This document shows, one piece after another, positions 6,735 through 12,844 of a stretch of DNA of 12,844 nucleotides. The position numbers and the translations under genes were made by a program. The notes below the pieces were generated by a model that was not told the DNA's origin, ran no database searches, and worked only from the letters and a program-made list of their open reading frames with translations. Numbering within the stretch: the stretch's first letter is position 1; the number at the start of each line of letters is the position of its first letter. The stretch spans positions 1 through 12,844 of the forward strand of contig DUQY01000023.1 in NCBI GenBank assembly GCA_012837565.1. The letters run 5' to 3'. The stretch comes from Bacteroidales bacterium (GTDB lineage Bacteria; Bacteroidota; Bacteroidia; Bacteroidales; P3).

Positions 6735-7574
6735 TTAATAGTATCTTACTATATCTATTAGCCTAACCCCATCAAGCCAAACAGCAATACAGCCAACAAC
6801 TCCATTCTCTCCTTTTTTCATTATAGGTTGTAGGGTCTTGTCGTCAACTATTTCAAAATACTCTATTTCAAAGTCTTTAATATACTTAAACTCGTCAATA
6901 ACAAAGCTTTTGATTTGAGATATAGATAGATTGTCTTTCATTGAAAAGGATTTCTTAAGAATTTGATTTATCCTTGGAGCAACCTTTCTTGCCTCTTCAC
7001 ATAGTCTAACATTTCTTGAACTAATTGCTAAACCATCTTCTTCTCTAATAATTGGGCAAGCAACAATACTAACAGGTGAGCTTAATTGTGAAACCATATC
7101 CTTAATAATAGCAAGTTGTTGGTAGTCCTTTTCTCCAAAATAAGCTCTATTAGGTCTTACCCAAGAAAACAATCTACTTACAATAACTGCAACCCCATTG
7201 AAATGTCCTGGTCTTTGAGCTCCCTCCATAACTTCTTCAAGTTTACCAAAAGAAAAACTTTCCTTTGCCTGCTCTGGATAAACTTCTTCAGCTATGGGAC
7301 AGAATAAAACATCACAGCCATTTTCTTCTAATAGCTTTCTGTCTTTTTCAATATCACGAGGATATTTCTTTAGGTCTTCTTTATTATTAAACTGAATAGG
7401 ATTAACAAAGACACTGCATACAACTATGTCGTTTTCTTTTCTTGCCTCTTCAATTAAAGAAATATGACCACTATGTAATGCTCCCATTGTTGGAACAAAT
7501 CCAATAGTTTTGCCTTGTTTTATTATATCTTCAATATATAATGATAACTCATCTATATGTTCAATTGTTCTCAT
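6735..7574 (-). CDS. panC: Pantothenate synthetase (pantoate--beta-alanine ligase)
   Basis: 279 residues, the standard length. It joins pantoate and beta-alanine with ATP in the cytoplasm, the last step of pantothenate (coenzyme A precursor) synthesis. Motifs are VPTMGALHSGHISLI at 27-41, with the HxGH nucleotide-binding signature; VFVNPIQF at 56-63; RPGHFNGVAV at 121-130; RAYFGEKDYQQLAII at 143-157; and AISSRN at 183-188, where the usual residue before SSRN is Met. The start at 7574 gives the usual spacing of about 27 residues to VPTMG. It follows the membrane-protein gene by 27 bases and is probably transcribed with it from the promoter near 8150. panB and panD are not in the window, so at least beta-alanine and pantoate supply is encoded elsewhere or taken up. 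Confidence 0.96.
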   Translation of the reverse strand: MRTIEHIDELSLYIEDIIKQGKTIGFVPTMGALHSGHISLIEEARKENDIVVCSVFVNPIQFNNKEDLKKYPRDIEKDRKLLEENGCDVLFCPIAEEVYPEQAKESFSFGKLEEVMEGAQRPGHFNGVAVIVSRLFSWVRPNRAYFGEKDYQQLAIIKDMVSQLSSPVSIVACPIIREEDGLAISSRNVRLCEEARKVAPRINQILKKSFSMKDNLSISQIKSFVIDEFKYIKDFEIEYFEIVDDKTLQPIMKKGENGVVGCIAVWLDGVRLIDIVRYY

Positions 7575-7601
7575 ATTGATTTCTTTGGTTTTTTTTGTAA
7601 A

Positions 7602-8126
7602 TTACTCGTCCTCTTTATCTTCTTTATCTTCTTCTGTTACATCTTCGTAATCAGTAAATCCTACCTTTTCTTCGTAATCAATCCTATTTTCACCTTGGTT
7701 TTTGAAAGTATTTTCAAATTGTTTCTTAGCCTGATGCAACTTGATTAAAATATCTATAATAAAGCTAAAAAAGGTTATAAGAATACTAAAAACAACTGCA
7801 TCAAAAAACTTCTCAACCACAAAGCCTGCACCAAGAATTAAGCTTGTAATATAAACTATTAAAGCATTAATTACTAAGTTGAAGAGACCTAAGGTTGAAA
7901 CAATCAAGGGGAGTGATAATAAGACCAAAATAGGTTTAAGAAAGGCATTAAGAAGACTTATTATGATTGCAGCCAGTAGGGCATAACCTATGTTTTCTAT
8001 TATAGCAAGTGAAAACAACTGGCAGGTTATGAAGATTGATATTGTCATTATCAATGTCTTAATCCAAAACCTTTGGCTATTTATTGGAGGGTTGTCGTTT
8101 GAAAAATTCATCTTAATATTTGCCAT
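7602..8126 (-). CDS. Small membrane protein, phage holin superfamily IV / YvlD-like
   Basis: 174 residues with about four membrane spans (roughly 22-42, 46-70, 78-100 and 107-129) and a charged cytoplasmic tail. The stretch LLNAFLKPILVLLSLPL at 58-74, followed by STLGLFNLVINALI at 77-90, is the recurring signature of the family annotated as phage holin family 4 or YvlD. The bacterial members are chromosomal envelope proteins of unclear function, and the name does not imply a prophage. The last ~25 residues are strongly acidic (EEDKEDKEDE), coded by two near-identical copies of a 9-base unit. The start at 8126 lies about 24 bases from a TATATTTG -7 element; Met6 is a possible alternative start. 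panC follows 27 bases after the stop. No lysin or other phage gene is nearby. Confidence 0.75.
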   Translation of the reverse strand: MANIKMNFSNDNPPINSQRFWIKTLIMTISIFITCQLFSLAIIENIGYALLAAIIISLLNAFLKPILVLLSLPLIVSTLGLFNLVINALIVYITSLILGAGFVVEKFFDAVVFSILITFFSFIIDILIKLHQAKKQFENTFKNQGENRIDYEEKVGFTDYEDVTEEDKEDKEDE

Positions 8127-8149
8127 CTTTATCTGTTTAAATTAGCTTG

Positions 8150-8157
8150 CAAATATA
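8150..8157 (-). promoter_or_regulatory. Bacteroidetes-type -7 element (TATATTTG) for the YvlD-like/panC operon
   Basis: The minus strand reads TATATTTGCAAG, a full TAnnTTTG match, 24 bases before the ATG at 8126. The predicted leader is about 16 nt. No clear -33 TTTG lies at the expected distance. Confidence 0.55.
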
Positions 8158-8176
8158 CTAATAAAAAATTAATGTG

Positions 8177-8184
8177 TAAGTTTG
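8177..8184 (+). promoter_or_regulatory. Bacteroidetes-type -7 element (TAAGTTTG) for hydF
   Basis: The plus strand reads TAAGTTTGCAAA, a full TAnnTTTG match, 16 bases before the hydF ATG at 8200. That predicts a leader of only about 8-9 nt. It is divergent from the element at 8150-8157, with 19 bases between the two. Confidence 0.5.
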
Positions 8185-8199
8185 CAAAAATATTAAGTT

Positions 8200-9405
8200 A
8201 TGAACAAGGGAAGAGAATCAAAACCACATATTGGAGTATTTGGAAGATGCAATGTTGGAAAAAGTACTTTAATAAACAAGCTTGTAGGACAAGAAATTTC
8301 AATTGTAAGTTCTCAAGCAGGCACAACAACCGACACTGTTAAGAAATCAATGGAGATTAAAGGTATTGGAGCTGTTGTTCTTATAGATACTGCAGGAATT
8401 GATGACAAGTCAGAATTAGGAATCAAGAGAATTGAAAAATCATTAGAGATTTTCTCTCAAATAGACCTTGCATTAATTACTTTTAATAATGATTTTGGTG
8501 AGGAAGAAGACAAATTAATTGGAGAATGTAAGAAGTTTAATGTCCCTTATGTGTTAATATACACCAAGAGTGACTTATCTCCTCTAAGAAGAGACCTCAA
8601 AGCAACAATTGAAAAGCAATATAAGAAAAAGATTGTTGAGTTTGCTCACGATAATGCAAAAACAACAGTAGCTCTTACAAAGAAAATAGTAGAAACAATT
8701 CCTCCCTCATCATATCAGAAAAAAGGAATACTGGGAGGACTTATTAAGAAAAATGATGTAGTTCTTCTTGTAACTCCAATTGATAGTGCTGCACCAGAGG
8801 GAAGACTTATTTTGCCACAGGTTCAGCTTATAAGAGATGTTTTGGATAACGATGCAATAACAATTGTTGTTAAGGAAACTGAATTAGAATATGTTTTGAA
8901 AAATGTTTACACCAAGCCTGATTTAGTTATTGCTGATAGTCAAGTCTTCGATTTTGTTAATAAAGTTGTTGATGATAAAATATTATTAACTAGTTTCTCT
9001 ATTGTCTTAGCAAGATTGAAAGGTGCGTTTGACGAATATGTTAAAGGCACTCCAAAACTTGATAGTTTGAAAGATGGAGATAGAATCTTGATGTTAGAAT
9101 CTTGTTCTCATCAACCAACATGTGAAGATATTGGCAGAGTTAAACTACCAAAACTAATAACCAATTACACAAAGAAAAAGCTTGAATTTGAAATTGCATC
9201 AGGAACAACACCTTTCCCTCGTCCAATTACAGATTATGCATTGGTTATTCAGTGTGGTGGATGTGTTGCAACAGAAAAACAATTAAAAAGTAGACTACTT
9301 ACAATAATCCAAGCACAGGTTCCTATCTCTAATTATGGAATTGCAATAGCTTATATGACTGGAATATTTAAAAGAGCAACAAAGATGTTTGCTGAAAAAG
9401 CATAG
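8200..9405 (+). CDS. hydF: [FeFe]-hydrogenase H-cluster maturation GTPase HydF
   Basis: 401 residues, normal for HydF, the scaffold/GTPase on which the 2Fe subcluster made by HydE and HydG is assembled before transfer to apo-hydrogenase. The N-terminal G domain shows GRCNVGKS at 15-22, the G2 threonines in AGTTTD at 40-45, DTAGIDD at 63-69, and TKSD at 122-125 in place of NKxD. A middle dimerisation domain follows. The C-terminal cluster domain carries C302 and H304 (SCSHQPTCEDIGR), then CGGC at 352-355. The family pattern is CxHx(46-53)HCxxC; here the residue before the second motif is Gln351, not His, at the right spacing. hydE, hydG and hydrogenase subunits are absent from the window. The gene is probably read from the short divergent promoter region. 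The next gene starts 62 bases later and seems to have its own -7 element. HydF implies an anaerobic, hydrogen-metabolising host. Confidence 0.95.
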   Translation: MNKGRESKPHIGVFGRCNVGKSTLINKLVGQEISIVSSQAGTTTDTVKKSMEIKGIGAVVLIDTAGIDDKSELGIKRIEKSLEIFSQIDLALITFNNDFGEEEDKLIGECKKFNVPYVLIYTKSDLSPLRRDLKATIEKQYKKKIVEFAHDNAKTTVALTKKIVETIPPSSYQKKGILGGLIKKNDVVLLVTPIDSAAPEGRLILPQVQLIRDVLDNDAITIVVKETELEYVLKNVYTKPDLVIADSQVFDFVNKVVDDKILLTSFSIVLARLKGAFDEYVKGTPKLDSLKDGDRILMLESCSHQPTCEDIGRVKLPKLITNYTKKKLEFEIASGTTPFPRPITDYALVIQCGGCVATEKQLKSRLLTIIQAQVPISNYGIAIAYMTGIFKRATKMFAEKA

Positions 9406-9433
9406 AGCTTGTGCTTATTATAAAATAAATTAT

Positions 9434-9441
9434 TACCTTTG
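9434..9441 (+). promoter_or_regulatory. Bacteroidetes-type -7 element (TACCTTTG) before the lipoprotein genes
   Basis: TACCTTTGGGC is an exact TAnnTTTG match, 26 bases before the ATG at 9468, giving a leader of about 20 nt. It lies in the 62-base gap after hydF. This suggests that the two lipoprotein genes and radA form their own unit rather than depending on hydF read-through. Confidence 0.5.
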
Positions 9442-9467
9442 GGCATTGAATTATAACGTTTTTTTAT

Positions 9468-9809
9468 ATGAAGAAACTCTTTTTTATTATTATTAGCATT
9501 TTGTTTTTATCCTCTTGTTCAAATGAGCTTTATAAGTATTACGATTACGATAATCTTTTATATGCTTATAGCACAACAGATTTTTCTGAAAAAGAGATGA
9601 AGAGGTTTTCAAGAAAATATACAAAAATAGTTGATTCTCCGAAAGGTAAACGCAAGCTCCCTCCTCCTGGTACTTGTGCAGAATATGGTTATCTTCTTTA
9701 TATGCAAGGAAAAACCAAAGAAGCAAAAGAATACTTTATAAAAGAAACTGTTATTTACCCTGAATCACAAACCTATGTTGATGCACTAATAAAATCACTT
9801 GAACTATGA
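9468..9809 (+). CDS. DUF4810 family lipoprotein
   Basis: 113 residues. The N-terminus is a lipoprotein signal peptide (MKKLFFIIISILFLSSC) with lipobox LSSC, lipidated at Cys17. The mature part reads YKYYDYDNLLYAYS and then PPPGTCAEYGYLLYMQGKTKEA (65-86), ending in a YFIKETVIYPES segment. This is the DUF4810 pattern and looks like a single TPR-type helical hairpin. DUF4810 proteins are typically the middle member of a three-gene set: a CsgG/HfaB-like pore lipoprotein, DUF4810, and a GNA1162/DUF799 lipoprotein. Here the third member follows with a 4-base overlap (ATGA), but the CsgG-like gene is missing and hydF occupies that place. The biochemical role of the family is not established; an envelope-associated complex is inferred. 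Confidence 0.8.
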   Translation: MKKLFFIIISILFLSSCSNELYKYYDYDNLLYAYSTTDFSEKEMKRFSRKYTKIVDSPKGKRKLPPPGTCAEYGYLLYMQGKTKEAKEYFIKETVIYPESQTYVDALIKSLEL

Positions 9810-10705
9810 AAAAAGCATTATTATTAATATCAATAGTATTTCTTTTTGTGAGTTGTGATGTTGCAAAAAAGATAATCGACAAAAACATGCCCGAAGAGGT
9901 AGATCAAACTGAGGATGTTATTGCCGAAATAACTGGGGAAAAGAAAGAAGTAATAATAGATACAACGGTTACTCTTTTAACTAAGAAAGAAATAAAAAAA
10001 ATTAAGAAAGACAGAGAAAAAGAAGATAAGATAGCAAGAGGCGATACGCTTGGCTTTGTTAAAAAGAAATTCTACCAGTTCTTCCCAAAAAGAGAAGATA
10101 GGATTGTATCATATCCTAAGATGTATTCCGAGAAACCAAAATCAATACTGCTTATATATCCTTGGAATCGTTCCAAAAACCAATACGCCTCTGAGATGTA
10201 TATAATAAACTTATCTAAGGAGCTATCCCAAAGAGGCTATTACGTTATTCCAACAATGGTTACCCTCAACAAGCATACGCAAGACACAATGTTTTCTTCT
10301 CAATACATTAAAGCTGATGAGATAAGAAAATATAAAGAAGAGTTTGGAGCCGATGCAGTGATGTTTGTAACAGTTTATTCTCTAAGTAAGCCATGGTGGT
10401 CAACAAATATTAACTCTGTTGCAGAATATGCCTTATTATCAACCACCACCACAGACACTCTTTTTTATAGAAGGGCAGACTTCAATTACGACAGTCCAAT
10501 TCCTCCCTATAAACCAATTAAATCTAAAGATACTTATGAAATGGATCAAAGAACAATACCTCTTTTTGGAACCTGCTTCCAAATGCAAAGGTCTGTTTTT
10601 ATGGATTTTCCTTACGGACCCTATCATAAGAACTATTTAAAAGACCAAAAGAAGTTCTCCTACCAAAGAGAGATGAGATATAAGATTGATGCACGACCAA
10701 GTTAA
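9806..10705 (+). CDS. GNA1162/DUF799-family lipoprotein with an extended charged N-terminal region
   Basis: 299 residues. The signal peptide ends in lipobox FVSC with lipidation at Cys17, followed by D18. Residues ~20-95 are lysine- and glutamate-rich (for example KKEIKKIKKDREKEDK at 60-75) and probably disordered or helical. The recognisable domain spans ~108-215. It shows KPKSILLIYPWNRS at 110-123, then LSKELSQRGYYVIPT (136-150), then EEFGADAVMFVTVYSLS (178-194) and SVAEYALLST (204-213). These match the GNA1162/DUF799 pattern of 'PKSILVLPP', 'RGYYVFP', 'FGADAVLYI' and 'AEYELVD', a TolB-like alpha/beta fold in outer-membrane lipoproteins. About 85 further residues with no familiar motif follow. 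The protein is longer at both ends than the roughly 215-residue Neisseria protein. Its start overlaps the DUF4810 stop, and radA begins 7 bases after its stop. Function is unknown beyond a predicted envelope role. Confidence 0.75.
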   Translation: MKKALLLISIVFLFVSCDVAKKIIDKNMPEEVDQTEDVIAEITGEKKEVIIDTTVTLLTKKEIKKIKKDREKEDKIARGDTLGFVKKKFYQFFPKREDRIVSYPKMYSEKPKSILLIYPWNRSKNQYASEMYIINLSKELSQRGYYVIPTMVTLNKHTQDTMFSSQYIKADEIRKYKEEFGADAVMFVTVYSLSKPWWSTNINSVAEYALLSTTTTDTLFYRRADFNYDSPIPPYKPIKSKDTYEMDQRTIPLFGTCFQMQRSVFMDFPYGPYHKNYLKDQKKFSYQREMRYKIDARPS

Positions 10706-10712
10706 TAGATAA

Positions 10713-12074
10713 ATGAAAGTTAAGACAGTTTTTTTTTGTAAGGAATGTGGAGCTCAGTCTTCAAGTTGGATAGGTAAATGTCCTCAATGTGGTGCTTGGA
10801 ACTCCTACGTGGAGGAAGTAGTACAAAGAGAGGGCGATAGTAAGTTTAATATTAAAAAGACTAAATCCTCATCAAAGCCACAGCCAGTTAACCAAATCAC
10901 ATTCTCACAAGAAGAAAGAATAGACACCAAAGATATTGAACTAAACAGAGTATTGGGTGGAGGATTAGTAACAGGCTCTGTTGTTTTGGTTGGAGGAGAG
11001 CCAGGAATTGGGAAAAGTACTCTAATGCTTCAAGTTGCACTTAACTGCAAAGGAAGGAAAATACTATATGTAAGTGGAGAGGAAAGCCTACAACAAATTA
11101 AGATGAGAGCCGATAGGGTGGAGGGAGAGAATGAAGATTGTTTTATTTTAACCGAAACAAATATCCAATCTATATTTCAGCATGCAGAAGACCTCAAACC
11201 CCAAATCATAGTCATAGATTCAATTCAAACAATTACCACAGACTCAATTGACTCATCACCTGGTAGCATATCACAAATAAGAGAATGTGCAGGAGAAATA
11301 CAAATGTATGCTAAGAAAGAAGGAATTGCATTTTTCTTAGTTGGTCATATAACAAAAGATGGAGCAATTGCAGGACCCAAAATACTAGAACATATTGTCG
11401 ATACAGTACTTCAGTTTGAAGGAAATAGGCATTATGGCTACCGTATGCTACGCTCCATTAAGAATCGTTTTGGTTCCACAAGTGAACTCGGAATTTACGA
11501 GATGCAGTCCACAGGTCTTCGCCAAGTAAATAACCCTTCCGAAATACTACTTTCCCAAAGAGATGAAGCACTTAGCGGAACAGCAATTGCAGCAACCATT
11601 GAAGGAACTCGTCCAATCCTAATAGAAACCCAGGCCTTAGTTGCCAACTCCAATTACGGCACAGGACAAAGAACATCCACAGGTTTCGACCTTAGACGAT
11701 TGTCAATGCTTTTAGCAGTTTTAGAAAAAAGGGGAGGCTTTAAGCTAATCAATAAAGATGTTTTCCTAAATATTGCAGGAGGAATAAAGGTTGATGACCC
11801 AGCAATTGACCTAGCAGTTCTTGTAAGCATAATCTCATCTTCGGAAGACCTTTCCATAAGTTCCCAATACTGCTTTGCAGCCGAAACAGGACTAAGCGGA
11901 GAGCTAAGACCCGTAACCAGAATAGACCAAAGAATAGCAGAGGCCGACAAGTTAGGTTTTGAGAAAATCTTTATATCAAAATACAATATCAAAGGCTTAG
12001 ATTCTTCAAGATTTAAAATAGAAATCATCCCCTTATCCAATATAGAAGACGTATTACGCTATATATTCTCTTAA
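10713..12074 (+). CDS. radA: DNA repair/recombination protein RadA (Sms)
   Basis: 453 residues, full length. RadA is a RecA-like, DnaB-type ATPase that drives branch migration of recombination intermediates. Motifs in order: a four-cysteine zinc finger (C9, C12, C23, C26 in CKECG...CPQCG), Walker A GEPGIGKS at 95-102, SGEES at 121-125 and Walker B IIVIDSIQT at 165-173. The RadA-specific KNRFG follows at 250-254. The C-terminal Lon-protease-like domain (about 275-453) includes GTRPILIETQALV and AGGIKVDDPAIDLAV. Lon-type catalytic serine activity is not expected in RadA. The start at 10713 puts the zinc finger nine residues in, as usual. It lies 7 bases after the GNA1162-like gene, so it is probably co-transcribed with the lipoprotein genes, although the functions are unrelated. 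Confidence 0.97.
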   Translation: MKVKTVFFCKECGAQSSSWIGKCPQCGAWNSYVEEVVQREGDSKFNIKKTKSSSKPQPVNQITFSQEERIDTKDIELNRVLGGGLVTGSVVLVGGEPGIGKSTLMLQVALNCKGRKILYVSGEESLQQIKMRADRVEGENEDCFILTETNIQSIFQHAEDLKPQIIVIDSIQTITTDSIDSSPGSISQIRECAGEIQMYAKKEGIAFFLVGHITKDGAIAGPKILEHIVDTVLQFEGNRHYGYRMLRSIKNRFGSTSELGIYEMQSTGLRQVNNPSEILLSQRDEALSGTAIAATIEGTRPILIETQALVANSNYGTGQRTSTGFDLRRLSMLLAVLEKRGGFKLINKDVFLNIAGGIKVDDPAIDLAVLVSIISSSEDLSISSQYCFAAETGLSGELRPVTRIDQRIAEADKLGFEKIFISKYNIKGLDSSRFKIEIIPLSNIEDVLRYIFS

Positions 12075-12356
12075 TCTTAAAACATAGAATATGAAAAAGA
12101 ACAATAAGAAACATAGATTGTGGAGTGGAGGTCTTTAATCCTGTTTTGAGGTTTCAATAACCAATTTGAATGTTCTTGCAGAAAACCTATCATCTGTTCA
12201 GTATACTGCATTACTTCCAGCTACAGTTACTTCCAGTGCTAATGTTTATAAAGGAGTTGTTCTTAAAAATCTATTCAAGCTTTGTATCCTTCTATTGACC
12301 ATGAAATAACAATTTTATATATAGATAAGGTTAAGTATCATTTAAAAGATTATAAT
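12075..12356. other. 282-base non-coding or decayed stretch between radA and the yihY pseudogene
   Basis: No intact gene is seen. A plus-strand frame starting at 12090 stops after 15 codons. The same frame then stays open for about 50 codons (to the TAA at 12306-12308) without a start in a sensible place. A second frame is open from about 12267 and runs without a stop into the yihY pseudogene frame (residues like ALYPSIDHEITILYIDKVK). Two such partial frames could be the remains of a frameshifted gene, but I recognise no family. A 10-base direct repeat (TTACTTCCAG at 12211-12220 and 12227-12236) lies inside. No tRNA and no clear terminator for radA are visible. Confidence 0.4.
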
Positions 12357-12844
12357 ATGAAAATAAAGAAAATCTTCAGTACAGTATTCTCCATTCTGAA
12401 AGTTACTTTTAAGAGATAGTGGGATCGTGATTCTTTTTCCCAAAGCGAAGTCATTGCATACAATGCTATATTTTCATTGCCTGGATTATTAGTTGTAGTA
12501 CTTGCAATAACTGGTTATTTTTGGGGACAAGAAGCTGTTAGCGGTAAGTTACACCAAGAAGTAGCTCAGACAATGGGAGTAAATACTGCCGACCAAATAC
12601 AAAGCATAGTATTATTTGCCAACAAAAGCAAGGATTCCATATGGGCAACCATTATTGGTATAGGCATCATTGTTTTTGGTGCAACAAGAGTATTACAATA
12701 TAATTGGTCTGAATCCTTATTGTTTTTTTTCCAAATACTCAATTTTATAATTTCTCTTGGTATAATTTCAATCTTATTTGCGCTTATGTTTAAATTCCTG
12801 CCTGATATCAAAATTAATAAGAACCCCAAAGTAATTACAATAAA
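12357..12844 (+). pseudogene. Decayed YihY/BrkB (UPF0761) family membrane protein gene, running off the window
   Basis: From ATG at 12357 the frame reads MKIKKIFSTVFSILKVTFKR and then TAG (12417-12419). It continues in the same frame as WDRDSFSQSEVIAYNAIFSLPGL, the typical start of Bacteroidetes YihY/virulence-factor-BrkB proteins (…QSAVIAYYAIFSLPGL). The frame stays open to the window edge and shows EAVSGKL, DSIWATIIGI and FGAT. It then jumps, after VLQYNWSESLL, straight to FFQILNFIISLGIISILFALMFKFLPDIKI. In intact relatives roughly 50 residues, including a membrane span, lie between FGATGVF(xQLQxSLN…) and the LFQ/VLNF segment. An in-frame deletion is therefore likely near 12690-12725. The amber codon is one G-to-A step from Trp (TGG). 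TAG ends several intact genes here, so recoding is unlikely. The intact family members are polytopic inner-membrane proteins of uncertain function. The comparison is from memory of the family, not an alignment. Confidence 0.75.

Noticed and set aside
7605..7640. Short tandem repeat in the YvlD-like gene as a phase-variable tract
   Set aside because: The repeated unit is 9 bases, so changes in copy number would stay in frame and only alter the acidic tail length.
7602..8126. Prophage or lysis cassette suggested by the 'phage holin' family name
   Set aside because: No endolysin, spanin, structural or integrase gene is nearby. The family is widespread as chromosomal membrane proteins, and the neighbours are panC and hydF.
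9493..9726. A 77-codon minus-strand open frame inside the DUF4810 gene
   Set aside because: It lies wholly opposite a gene with a good lipobox and family motifs, and its translation looks like a shadow.
12417..12419. TAG read as an amino acid (stop codon recoding) in the yihY-like gene
   Set aside because: TAG ends the intact GT2, GT39, acyl-CoA synthetase and hydF genes in this window. The same gene also has an apparent internal deletion, so ordinary decay is simpler.
12566..12829. An 87-codon minus-strand open frame at the window end
   Set aside because: It is the antisense of the yihY pseudogene and has no recognisable motif. The plus-strand frame carries clear family sequence.

Overview
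The window is AT-rich bacterial DNA that most likely comes from a Bacteroidetes, probably an anaerobic member of the Bacteroidales. Three things suggest this. Several start regions carry the Bacteroidetes-type -7 promoter element TAnnTTTG, usually continuing as TTTGCAA. Shine-Dalgarno sequences are weak. The gene content fits: an [FeFe]-hydrogenase maturase (hydF), a fused formiminotransferase-cyclodeaminase, and DUF4810/GNA1162-type lipoproteins. I cannot name a genus.

Layout. From 1 to about 8126 everything is on the minus strand, in four transcription units read right to left. (1) A putative phage-holin-IV/YvlD-type membrane protein, then panC. (2) The formiminotransferase-cyclodeaminase, then the fluoride channel gene crcB. 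(3) A single AMP-binding long-chain acyl-CoA synthetase, followed by a long perfect-but-one stem-loop that looks like its terminator. (4) A GT-C (GT39/ArnT-like) glycosyltransferase, a GtrB/ArnC-like polyprenyl-phosphate glycosyltransferase, and the first 23 codons of metG (methionyl-tRNA synthetase), separated by only 3 and 4 bases. A short divergent promoter region (8127-8199) then switches to the plus strand. There hydF is followed by two lipoprotein genes of the DUF4810 and GNA1162/DUF799 families, and by radA. The window closes with about 280 bases holding no recognisable gene and a decayed yihY/brkB-family gene, which has an amber codon at codon 21 and an apparent internal deletion.

How the genes fit together. 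The two glycosyltransferases look like a donor/acceptor pair: one charges a polyprenyl phosphate with a sugar, the other moves the sugar to an envelope acceptor. The DUF4810 and GNA1162 lipoproteins normally travel with a CsgG/HfaB-type pore lipoprotein, which is absent here. HydF stands without hydE and hydG. The remaining genes are housekeeping: pantothenate synthesis, histidine/folate one-carbon metabolism, fluoride export, fatty-acid activation and recombination.

I found no CRISPR array, insertion sequence, tRNA, rRNA or convincing new defence system. The points most worth a second look are the decayed yihY, the missing CsgG partner with an unusually extended GNA1162 protein, a Gln where HydF usually has His before its CxxC, and a plus-strand terminator-like hairpin where no plus-strand gene is visible.
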